The position numbers were made by a program, and so were the translations under genes. From RGIG9115 sp045128915 (GTDB taxonomy: Bacteria; Bacillota; Clostridia; UBA1381): DNA of 64,000 nt. The first letter of the stretch is position 1. Every line of letters starts with the position of its first letter. Shown here piece after piece: positions 57,620-64,000 of the stretch. The notes beneath the pieces were generated by a model. That model did not search any database. It was not told where the DNA came from and saw nothing but the letters and a program-made list of their open reading frames with translations. The DNA is taken from contig JBGVIT010000044.1 in assembly GCA_045128915.1 (NCBI GenBank), forward strand, positions 1 to 64,000. The letters run 5' to 3'.

Positions 57620-59008
57620 ATGCTGTTTTGCAGTGAAATTTTCTTATTTTTGTTTTTACCGGCAGTATTGCTGTTATATTATGCTTTGAAGCCTTTGGGG
57701 ATGCGGGTTCGTAACCTTGTACTCCTTGCATCAAGTATATTATTCTATGGTTGGGGCGAACCAAAGTTTGTTTATGTAATGCTCGGCTCTATTGTCCTGA
57801 ATTATTTGTTCGGACTTCTTATGAGCATAACGGAAAGTAGAATTCTGAAAAAGTTTTTTTTAAGCCTTGGTGTAGCTGTAAATCTTGCGCTGTTGTTTGT
57901 ATATAAATATCTTGATTTTTCTATATCGAATGTCAACAGCTTGTTTGGAACTCATATACCGCTTAAAAATATAGCATTGCCTATCGGCATTTCATTTTTC
58001 ACATTTCAGGCAATGTCCTACGTAATAGACGTATATAGAGGGAAAGAGCAGGTTCAGAAAAATCTTTTTGACCTTGCATTATATGTGTCATTTTTCCCCC
58101 AGCTGATAGCCGGACCTATTGTACGTTATGAAACAGTTGCGGCGCAGATACGAAGCCGAAAAGAAACCTTTGATATGTTTTTTCAGGGTATTCACCGCTT
58201 TATTGCAGGTCTTGCGAAAAAGGTGCTTCTTGCAAATACCTTGGCATTGGTTTCTGATATGGCGTTTGATATGCAGCCTGAATTGCTTTCAACACCTATG
58301 GCGTGGCTGGGTGTTCTTGCATATACGTTGATGATTTATTATGACTTTTCAGGCTATTCCGATATGGCAATCGGTCTTGGGAAAATGTTCGGATTTGAGT
58401 TTGAAGAAAACTTTAACTTCCCTTATATATCAAAATCCATAACAGAGTTCTGGCGCAGATGGCATATTTCAATGGGAACATGGTTCAGAGATTACTTGTA
58501 TTTCCCACTTGGCGGAAGCAGGTGTAAATCAGGAGCAAGACGTGTATTTAATTTGTTTGTAGTATGGCTTGCAACGGGAATTTGGCATGGTGCAAATTGG
58601 ACGTTTGTGGCATGGGGACTGTTTTTCTTTGTGCTGCTTAGCATAGAAAAGAACCTGAAATTCTTTGATAAAATTCCGGCTGCAGTTCGATATATTTATA
58701 CAATGCTTTTTGTAATGTGTGGTTGGGTGCTGTTCAGAAGCACGTCAATCGGCAGCGCTTTTGTATATTTAGAGAGAATGTTTGTACCGTATTTCACAGG
58801 CGACGGTTTGGCAATTATGAATATTATGGAGCATGGCATCGGTATCGCAGCAGGACTTTTGTTCATGACTCCGCTGCCGCAAAAGCTTTATGAAAAGCTT
58901 CGTATGCCATGGCCCATTACAACTGTTATATACTTTGGTATGTTTATTCTTTCCGTTTTATATATTGTAAAAGGCGGATATAACGTGTTTATTTACTTTA
59001 ACTTCTGA
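57620..59008 (+). CDS. MBOAT-family membrane O-acyltransferase (AlgI/DltB-like)
   Basis: This 462-aa protein has about 11 membrane helices. It has the MBOAT motifs Phe-Trp-Arg-Arg-Trp-His-Ile-Ser-Met-Gly-Thr-Trp-Phe-Arg-Asp-Tyr near residue 277 and Gly-Ile-Trp-His-Gly-Ala-Asn-Trp near 318 (catalytic His). AlgI-like members pass acetyl groups across the membrane for O-acetylation of extracellular polysaccharide. The next gene encodes a DHHW/AlgX-like protein, the usual partner, so the pair probably acetylates a cell wall or exopolysaccharide. GGAGG stands before ATG; it has its own promoter. Confidence 0.92.
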   Translation: MLFCSEIFLFLFLPAVLLLYYALKPLGMRVRNLVLLASSILFYGWGEPKFVYVMLGSIVLNYLFGLLMSITESRILKKFFLSLGVAVNLALLFVYKYLDFSISNVNSLFGTHIPLKNIALPIGISFFTFQAMSYVIDVYRGKEQVQKNLFDLALYVSFFPQLIAGPIVRYETVAAQIRSRKETFDMFFQGIHRFIAGLAKKVLLANTLALVSDMAFDMQPELLSTPMAWLGVLAYTLMIYYDFSGYSDMAIGLGKMFGFEFEENFNFPYISKSITEFWRRWHISMGTWFRDYLYFPLGGSRCKSGARRVFNLFVVWLATGIWHGANWTFVAWGLFFFVLLSIEKNLKFFDKIPAAVRYIYTMLFVMCGWVLFRSTSIGSAFVYLERMFVPYFTGDGLAIMNIMEHGIGIAAGLLFMTPLPQKLYEKLRMPWPITTVIYFGMFILSVLYIVKGGYNVFIYFNF

Positions 59009-59028
59009 TAAGGGGTGAAAAACAGCAC

Positions 59029-60225
59029 ATGAATGAAAAAATAAAAAAATCCGTAACAATCATATTGTTTCTTGGAATAATATTTGTTATGGCTATATAC
59101 AGCGTTTTAAATCTTTTCAATAAGTACAAGGCTTCACCGATGCCACCCTTTACACCGGCATCTTTTGAAAACGATTTCAAAACAAATTTATATCTCAGAA
59201 ACGAAATAATAGAACTTCAGGGTTATACCCAGAAAATTATAGGTAATAATGCTGTAGAAGATCCCGAAATGGGTAAGATAATAAGAAATCGTTGGGGACA
59301 GCTCACGTCGCTGCCGGAAGCCGGCGAGTTCAAATCCTTCTATGAAAACCTTGATAAAATCACCAATGCGTGTAAAGAAAATGATGTAACGCAAATTTAT
59401 GCTCAGGCGCCTTTTAAAATAATACCCGGCTTTGAAAAGCAGCAACTTTCTTCGGGATTTTCTACTGAGGCTAATAACAATGCTGATAAATTTATCGGTC
59501 ATATGAAAGAACAGAATGTAAATGTGTTTGATTTCAGACAGTATTTTGCAAACCGGTCGGAATTGCCCATCGAGGAAGTTTTTTTCAAAACAGACCACCA
59601 TTGGACAATCCCTGCGGCATTTGATGCTTTTTCTGCATTTGTGACGTATATGAACGACGAATATGATTTTTCAAGCAAAAAAGACCTTGAATTTTTTACC
59701 GATAAATCAAACTATAATTTTATAACAAAAGAAAATTGCTATCTCGGCTCATGGGGAAGAAGAACGGGCGTTATGTATGCAGGACTTGAAGATTTTACGT
59801 ATATAACACCTGCATTTGAAACGGATTTTTCCATAAAGAGAGTAGCAGGTGATGCGCTTTATGAAAATCGCGGCACTTTCTACGATATGATAATGAGTCC
59901 CAAACGAGTTGAAAAGGAAAAGTTTGGGCCAAGCGAAGAAGAACTTGCTGCCGGCTTTGGAGATAACGGAATTTATACCGATTTGTATTCTGTTTATATG
60001 GATGGTTTTGTTGCAGAGATGCATATGGTTAACAATAAATCCAATAACAACAAAAAAGTCCTGATTTTCCAGGACTCATTCGGTTTCCCGTTCTCGCCGT
60101 TTATGGCTCTTACGGCTAAAGAAACAAGAGTAATCGACCTTCGTAATTGGAACGGTGACATCGGGCAGTATATTTCAGATTATCAGCCGCATTTTGTAAT
60201 AACATTATATAACCCTGACCAATAA
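59029..60225 (+). CDS. DHHW-family (AlgX/AlgJ-like) extracellular O-acetylation protein
   Basis: This 398-aa protein has one N-terminal membrane helix (about 8-29) and an extracellular SGNH-like domain. It has Phe-Lys-Thr-Asp-His-His-Trp-Thr near 187-194 (the family's catalytic Asp and His) and Phe-Gln-Asp-Ser-Phe-Gly near 346-351 (likely nucleophile Ser). Such proteins take acetyl from the MBOAT partner and place it on the glycan. It starts 20 nt after the MBOAT gene with GGGGTG before it. The target polymer is unknown. Confidence 0.85.
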   Translation: MNEKIKKSVTIILFLGIIFVMAIYSVLNLFNKYKASPMPPFTPASFENDFKTNLYLRNEIIELQGYTQKIIGNNAVEDPEMGKIIRNRWGQLTSLPEAGEFKSFYENLDKITNACKENDVTQIYAQAPFKIIPGFEKQQLSSGFSTEANNNADKFIGHMKEQNVNVFDFRQYFANRSELPIEEVFFKTDHHWTIPAAFDAFSAFVTYMNDEYDFSSKKDLEFFTDKSNYNFITKENCYLGSWGRRTGVMYAGLEDFTYITPAFETDFSIKRVAGDALYENRGTFYDMIMSPKRVEKEKFGPSEEELAAGFGDNGIYTDLYSVYMDGFVAEMHMVNNKSNNNKKVLIFQDSFGFPFSPFMALTAKETRVIDLRNWNGDIGQYISDYQPHFVITLYNPDQ

Positions 60226-60260
60226 AAAAACCCGCTTCGCCATGGCGAAGCGGGTTTTTA
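60224..60260. terminator. Bidirectional terminator between DHHW gene and hpf
   Basis: AAAAACCCGCTTCGCC and GGCGAAGCGGGTTTTT pair with almost no loop (centre CCATGG), with A and T runs on both sides. Confidence 0.92.
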
Positions 60261-60267
60261 TTGATAA

Positions 60268-60807
60268 TTATTCAACTGACTCAATAATAGCATACTTTCC
60301 GTCTTTTCTCTTGTACACAACTCTCATCTCGTTCTTTTCGCTGTCTTTAAATACGAAAAAGTTATGCCCAAGAAGATTCATTTGTAAAACTGCTTCTTCA
60401 GGAGTCATGGGTTTAATAGAAAACTTTTTAGTTTTTACAATTTCAATCTTATCCGAATCCTCACCGTCAGAGTATGGGGCTCCGCTTATCATTGCGCTGT
60501 TCCAATCCGAGTCTGCCCTGAGTTTCTTTTCAAGTCTGGTTTTGTTGCGACGTATTTGTCTTTCAATTACATCAACGATTTTATCTGTTGCTGTGCAAAC
60601 ATCAACGTCAAGGGCTTCCGCTCTGTAAACAACACCCTGAGAATAAACATTTGCTTCTACATATTCCTGGTCTTTGACGGTGCCAACTACAACTCTTGCT
60701 TCAGAGTCTCCTTTAAAGAACTTATCAAGCTTGGAAAGCTTTTTCTCAATATAGTCCTTTGATTTGTCCTTCAAATTGATTTTTCTTGCAATAATCGTAA
60801 ACTTCAT
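60268..60807 (-). CDS. hpf: Ribosome hibernation promoting factor, long form
   Basis: This 179-aa protein binds the 30S subunit and dimerises ribosomes in stationary phase. Residues 1-100 are the S30AE domain (Ile-Ile-Ala-Arg-Lys-Ile-Asn-Leu-Lys-Asp, Ala-Leu-Asp-Val-Asp-Val-Cys-Thr-Ala-Thr-Asp-Lys). Residues about 120-178 are the dimerisation domain with Val-Lys-Thr-Lys-Lys-Phe-Ser-Ile-Lys-Pro-Met-Thr-Pro-Glu-Glu-Ala, Gly-His-Asn-Phe-Phe-Val-Phe and Val-Tyr-Lys-Arg-Lys-Asp-Gly. The start is ATG 60807 with GGAGTG; the in-frame ATG at 60855 has no good ribosome binding site. Its upstream region contains a sigma-B-like GTTTAT-13-GGGTAA (60863-60887). Confidence 0.94.
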   Translation of the reverse strand: MKFTIIARKINLKDKSKDYIEKKLSKLDKFFKGDSEARVVVGTVKDQEYVEANVYSQGVVYRAEALDVDVCTATDKIVDVIERQIRRNKTRLEKKLRADSDWNSAMISGAPYSDGEDSDKIEIVKTKKFSIKPMTPEEAVLQMNLLGHNFFVFKDSEKNEMRVVYKRKDGKYAIIESVE

Positions 60808-60919
60808 AAACGTCACTCCAGTCTGTTCTTCATTTAACGGTTTATCCTCCGTCAATATATAATTACCCCAAATTCATCATAATAAACATATTATTGCATT
60901 TTTTTCTTGTTTGTGGTAG

Positions 60920-60946
60920 AATAGATTTAACAAAGTTAAATCTATT
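60920..60946. promoter_or_regulatory. Perfect 12-bp inverted repeat AATAGATTTAAC-AAA-GTTAAATCTATT
   Basis: Both 12-nt arms match exactly (60920-60931 and 60935-60946) with a 3-nt centre. No T-run follows on either strand, so it is more like a protein-binding site or the end of a mobile element than a terminator. It directly precedes the GCTAAAT repeat region. Confidence 0.55.
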
Positions 60947-61096
60947 CAGCTAAATTCGCTAACTCGAGCTAAATGTACTTGTGCACGCTAAATTACTTTG
61001 TAGCTAAATTTACCTTCGGTCAGCTAAAAGCGAATTTAATTTAGCTGTTGCGAAGCAATAATTTCGCTTTGCACTAATGTGCAAAATTTAGCTGAA
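60945..61096. repeat. GCTAAAT-repeat region bounded by inverted ends (MITE-like)
   Basis: TTCAGCTAAATT (60945-60956) and AATTTAGCTGAA (61085-61096) are exact inverted copies bounding 152 bp. Inside, (A/C)GCTAAA recurs five times in the forward direction and TTTAGCT twice in reverse. TTTGCAC-TAAT-GTGCAAA and TTGCGAA...TTTCGC hairpins are also present. There is no ORF. The pattern suggests a small non-autonomous mobile element or an array of binding sites. Confidence 0.6.
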
Positions 61097-61270
61097 ATAA
61101 CTTCATAGGAAGTGCGAAAACAGAGAGTGCCTGTTTTTGCACATTAATAGTAAAGGCTGAATTAAGTGATACAAATATGATGTATTATGAGCTGGATATT
61201 TTACAAAAATTCATTATTGTCTAATATAAAATTGAATATTTAGCAGAATAAATAATAAAGGAGAATTATT
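61097..61270. other. Intergenic region with a hairpin, upstream of the 143-aa membrane protein gene
   Basis: GTGCGAAAACAG (61112-61123) pairs with CTGTTTTTGCAC (61131-61142; one G-T pair). No gene is visible. An AAGGAG ribosome binding site stands before the ATG at 61271. I could not assign a good promoter. Confidence 0.4.
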
Positions 61271-61702
61271 ATGAGAAAAAAACTTCAAGACAAAATGTTT
61301 GAGATAAGCTATCTTATTGAACTTTTTATTTCATTGCTTGTAGGTATATCTGTCGTTATTCTTGCAGCGCGGGTAGTAATAGATATGTTTAATATTTCGT
61401 TCATAAAAAACGGCATAGATTCGCTTGTTATTATTTTGGATAATGCAATAACTCTTGCTATCGGTGCGGAGCTTATAAAAATGCTTTGTAAGCACACACC
61501 TGAAACGATTATTGAGGTTTTAGCATTTGCACTTGCTCGTCAGCTTATAGTAGGTCATGCAGCGCCGCTTGAAAATCTCATTACAGTTTTTGCTATTGCC
61601 ATACTTTTTGCAGTCAGAAGATTTTTGCTCAATCGTCATGACATGGTAGAAACACCTGACGGCCTCGTAGAGATTGATGATACGGATGAATGTCAAAAGT
61701 AA
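61271..61702 (+). CDS. Small membrane protein, PsiE-like
   Basis: This 143-aa protein has four hydrophobic segments (about 13-35, 47-65, 77-92, 98-117) and an acidic C-terminal tail. Stretches such as Ile-Ile-Leu-Asp-Asn-Ala-Ile-Thr-Leu-Ala-Ile-Gly-Ala-Glu-Leu-Ile-Lys-Met-Leu and Ala-Leu-Ala-Arg-Gln-Leu-Ile-Val resemble the PsiE family of phosphate-starvation-inducible membrane proteins, whose function is unknown. AAGGAG precedes the ATG. Its end overlaps the metallophosphoesterase gene, so the two are probably co-translated. Confidence 0.6.
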   Translation: MRKKLQDKMFEISYLIELFISLLVGISVVILAARVVIDMFNISFIKNGIDSLVIILDNAITLAIGAELIKMLCKHTPETIIEVLAFALARQLIVGHAAPLENLITVFAIAILFAVRRFLLNRHDMVETPDGLVEIDDTDECQK

Positions 61703-62540
61703 TAAAATGAAAAAGATTATAAAAAATATTTCGATAATTTTAGCGGCTGTAATTCTCTTTTTGATAGTCGCTACCGATTCTCGCCTTAAGATTGTTCATT
61801 ACAGCGTAGAAAGTGAAAAGATTTCAGGGGAAGTAAAATTAGCATTGATAACTGATTTACATTCATGCTTGTACGGCGAAAATCAATCAAGGCTTTTAAA
61901 GGAAATTGAAAAGGTAAATCCTGATGATGTACTGCTTGGCGGAGATATTTTCGATGACGTGTATATTAACAATAACAGCTGTTATCTGATTAATAGCGTT
62001 GCGGATAAATACAAAACCTACTACGTAAGCGGCAACCACGAATGGTGGGGGAGCGAAATGTACAGGATTTTGGATTATCTTGAAAACGCAGAGGTAATTG
62101 TTCTGCGAGGCGATACAGATATACTTGAAGTCAATAATAATACAATAGCTGTCTCAGGTGTTGACGATCCTGATGTTGACGTTTATGACAGCACATATAC
62201 GCCTTTTGAACAGCAGCTTGCAGCTGTGGGTGAAAGTATAAATGATGATTGCTTTAACGTACTGCTTACGCATCGACCGGAGCTTGCAGAAAAATATTTC
62301 AAGTATGATTTTGATTTGGTGTTGGCAGGTCATGCTCATGGCGGTCAGTTCAGAATACCCTTTGTAATGAATGGCTTTTTCGCACCCAATCAAGGATTTT
62401 TTCCAAAGCTTGCAGGGGGAAGGTATGACTACCAAAAAGGAAGCATGATTGTAAGCCGAGGCTTGTGGGGAGAAAATATAAATTTACCAAGAATATTCAA
62501 CAGACCTGAATTAGTGTTTGTAACATTAAAAAATAGGTGA
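61686..62540 (+). CDS. Membrane-anchored metallophosphoesterase (YkuE/YaeI-like)
   Basis: This protein of about 284 aa has an N-terminal membrane helix (about 12-30) followed by a calcineurin-like phosphoesterase domain: Ile-Thr-Asp-Leu-His-Ser, Gly-Gly-Asp-Ile-Phe-Asp-Asp, Ser-Gly-Asn-His-Glu-Trp, Leu-Thr-His-Arg-Pro-Glu and Ala-Gly-His-Ala-His-Gly-Gly-Gln, which hold the two metal ions. Relatives include enzymes acting on phospholipid or UDP-lipid precursors. The start is uncertain: ATG 61686 or ATG 61707; neither has a strong ribosome binding site. It overlaps the preceding gene by 17 nt if the first is used, so coupling is likely. Confidence 0.87.
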   Translation: MNVKSNKMKKIIKNISIILAAVILFLIVATDSRLKIVHYSVESEKISGEVKLALITDLHSCLYGENQSRLLKEIEKVNPDDVLLGGDIFDDVYINNNSCYLINSVADKYKTYYVSGNHEWWGSEMYRILDYLENAEVIVLRGDTDILEVNNNTIAVSGVDDPDVDVYDSTYTPFEQQLAAVGESINDDCFNVLLTHRPELAEKYFKYDFDLVLAGHAHGGQFRIPFVMNGFFAPNQGFFPKLAGGRYDYQKGSMIVSRGLWGENINLPRIFNRPELVFVTLKNR

Positions 62541-62544
62541 GCGT

Positions 62545-63207
62545 ATGAGAAGAACAAATATTCCAATACTTGTAATCATAGCATGCGTGATTATGAGCGT
62601 TGTAGATGCAGTTATCCAGCCGGGATATATAATTAAATCTATCATAAAAATTGTACTGTTTCTCCTGATACCCATTATATACAGTTTATTTAAAAAGGAT
62701 TACGGTATATCAAAAATCATTAAACCGGACAAAAATGGGTTTTTATTTGCTTTTGTTTTGGGGATTGTAATATACATAATAATCTTGAGTGCATATTTTA
62801 TATTCAGAAATGTTTTTGACTTTTCTGCATTGACAGAAAGCTTGAACGAAACTACCGGAGTAAACAAAACAAATTTTCTTTGGGTGGCAATTTATATTTC
62901 GTTTATAAACTCATTGCTTGAAGAATTTTTCTTTCGAGGATTTGCATTTTTAACACTAAAGAAAGTGACAACAAAGACTTTTGCATACATTTTCAGCAGC
63001 GGTGCATTTGCACTTTATCATATTGCTATGATGATAGGTTGGTTTGGAGTGCCGGTGATATTAATATCTCTGTTGGGATTGTTTATAGGCGGCTGGATTT
63101 TTGACAAATTTGACGACAAAAAAGACAACATATATTTATCATGGCTGGTACATATGTTTGCGAATTTTGCCATAAACACAATAGGCTTTATTCTGTTTGC
63201 TGTGTGA
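62545..63207 (+). CDS. CPBP-family intramembrane glutamic protease (CAAX protease-like)
   Basis: This 220-aa protein has about seven membrane helices. The Abi/CPBP motifs are Glu-Glu-Phe-Phe-Phe-Arg-Gly-Phe near 127-134 and Ala-Leu-Tyr-His near 152-155, with a third region ending His-Met-Phe-Ala-Asn near 208. Members cleave prenylated proteins in eukaryotes and peptides such as bacteriocin leaders or signal proteins in bacteria. It follows the metallophosphoesterase after 4 nt. The substrate is unknown. Confidence 0.88.
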   Translation: MRRTNIPILVIIACVIMSVVDAVIQPGYIIKSIIKIVLFLLIPIIYSLFKKDYGISKIIKPDKNGFLFAFVLGIVIYIIILSAYFIFRNVFDFSALTESLNETTGVNKTNFLWVAIYISFINSLLEEFFFRGFAFLTLKKVTTKTFAYIFSSGAFALYHIAMMIGWFGVPVILISLLGLFIGGWIFDKFDDKKDNIYLSWLVHMFANFAINTIGFILFAV

Positions 63208-63240
63208 TTTTGAATACTAAAAGGGAAGGAATAATATCAA

Positions 63241-63810
63241 ATGAATATATTATTAGAGCTTTTTTTGGTTTTTGCCAAAATAGGTCTATTCACCTTTGGC
63301 GGTGGATACGCAATGATTTCTATAATCGAGGATAACTGTGTAGAAAAAAAGAAATGGATAACTCATGATGAAATGATGAATATTACTGTTATTGCAGAGT
63401 CAACTCCGGGGCCGACAGCGGTTAATTGCGCTACATATGTAGGTTATAAAATGGCAGGAATGTTGGGGACAATAATAGCAACAATAGCTATTGTATTACC
63501 GTCGTTTATTATTATTTATGCAATTTCTATGTTTCTGGACGATTTTTTGCGGTTAACAGTTATTGCAAATGCGTTCAAGGGGATAAAAATAGGTGTGGGA
63601 TTTCTTATTTTGGATGCTGCGATTAATATGTTAAAGAAGATGAACAAAAAATTCTTATGTAAAATTTTTATGCTTTGTTCCTTTGCTGTGATTTTATTTG
63701 TGAATATATTTGCTTTAAATTTTTCAACCATAACATTGATGCTGATTTGTGCGGTGGTAAGCCTTGCAATCTTTGTTACAAAAGAAAACAGATGGAGGTA
63801 TAAAAAATGA
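63241..63810 (+). CDS. Chromate transporter-family protein, first half-subunit
   Basis: This 189-aa membrane protein is a single CHR domain: Phe-Thr-Phe-Gly-Gly-Gly-Tyr-Ala-Met near residue 17, then Glu-Ser-Thr-Pro-Gly-Pro-Thr-Ala-Val-Asn near 57, with about six membrane helices. Half-size ChrA proteins work as pairs; the next gene starts within this one's stop (ATGA overlap). Family members export chromate or may move other anions such as sulfate; the Firmicutes short forms are not well characterised. AAGGGAAGGA precedes the ATG. Confidence 0.9.
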   Translation: MNILLELFLVFAKIGLFTFGGGYAMISIIEDNCVEKKKWITHDEMMNITVIAESTPGPTAVNCATYVGYKMAGMLGTIIATIAIVLPSFIIIYAISMFLDDFLRLTVIANAFKGIKIGVGFLILDAAINMLKKMNKKFLCKIFMLCSFAVILFVNIFALNFSTITLMLICAVVSLAIFVTKENRWRYKK

Positions 63811-64000
63811 TTTATCTTGATTTGTTTATTGGCTTTTTAAAGGTTGGCTGCTTTGCTTTTGGCGGGGCATACGGTGCAATACCGATAATACGAGACATTG
63901 TATTATCTTACGGCTGGCTTTCAGACGAAGCCATAGCATATATGATAGCAGTCAGCGAAAGCACACCCGGGCCTATTATGCTGAATCTCGCTACATATGT
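63807..64000 (+). CDS. Chromate transporter-family protein, second half-subunit (cut by window edge)
   Basis: About 64 residues are visible. They contain Cys-Phe-Ala-Phe-Gly-Gly-Ala-Tyr-Gly-Ala near 15 and Glu-Ser-Thr-Pro-Gly-Pro-Ile near 55, matching the CHR domain of its neighbour. GGAGG lies 8 nt before the ATG, within the end of the first gene. It overlaps that gene by 4 nt (ATGA). The two should form a heterodimer. Confidence 0.88.
   Translation, partial: MIYLDLFIGFLKVGCFAFGGAYGAIPIIRDIVLSYGWLSDEAIAYMIAVSESTPGPIMLNLATY

Overview
The window looks like a piece of a low-GC, Gram-positive, endospore-forming anaerobe of class Clostridia, probably a gut or rumen carbohydrate degrader. Three lines of evidence support this. 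There are spore genes (sleB-ypeB and a YtfJ/GerW homologue). There are surface proteins with signal peptides, SLH domains, copper-amine-oxidase-like stalk domains and carbohydrate-binding-like modules. The gene neighbourhoods are typical of Clostridia (scpA-scpB-DUF2953-ytfJ, TIGR03960-TIGR03936, mltG-O-methyltransferase-U32). The sequence does not fix genus or species.

Layout. Positions 1-18423 are a cluster of secreted modular proteins around one AraC-type regulator: the tail of one protein, an 1845-aa protein with a glycosidase-like core, two related repeat proteins (863 and 2007 aa) and an SLH-anchored 538-aa protein. A YhcH-family sugar protein and a MATE exporter follow. Next comes a strong promoter and strong terminator enclosing about 390 nt with no convincing ORF (candidate non-coding RNA), then a GH2 beta-galactosidase. 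At 24.3-25.9 kb is a small toxin-antitoxin-like operon (DUF3990 ADP-ribosyltransferase-like protein, XRE regulator, frameshifted third gene) with an operator-like palindrome in its promoter. After it come tRNA-Leu(CAG), asparagine synthetase, sleB-ypeB and a heterodimeric ABC exporter.

Positions 34392-39942 hold an aromatic amino acid operon: tyrA-aroB-aroA-aroC-pheA. It is preceded by its own promoter, a 30-codon leader ORF in which 10 residues are Phe or Tyr, and an intrinsic terminator. The loop of that terminator is complementary to the end of the leader ORF. This is the architecture of ribosome-mediated transcription attenuation, responding to the two end products of the operon, and is the most exciting item in the window.

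From 40.9 to 57.5 kb there is a long, tightly packed plus-strand housekeeping block: stalk-domain protein, M50 protease, scpA, scpB, DUF2953, a secreted protein of unknown function, ytfJ, two radical-SAM-linked proteins, an HD protein, recX, rimO, pgsA, mltG, an O-methyltransferase, a U32 protein, a zinc-ribbon membrane protein and a lipoprotein. An MBOAT/DHHW acyltransferase pair, hpf on the minus strand, a repeat-laden intergenic region, a small membrane protein, a metallophosphoesterase, a CPBP protease and a two-gene chromate-transporter-like pair (the second cut by the window edge) complete the window.

All protein identifications come from reading motifs and family resemblance by eye; no database search was run. 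Start codons were adjusted where a ribosome binding site or promoter makes the longest ORF impossible.
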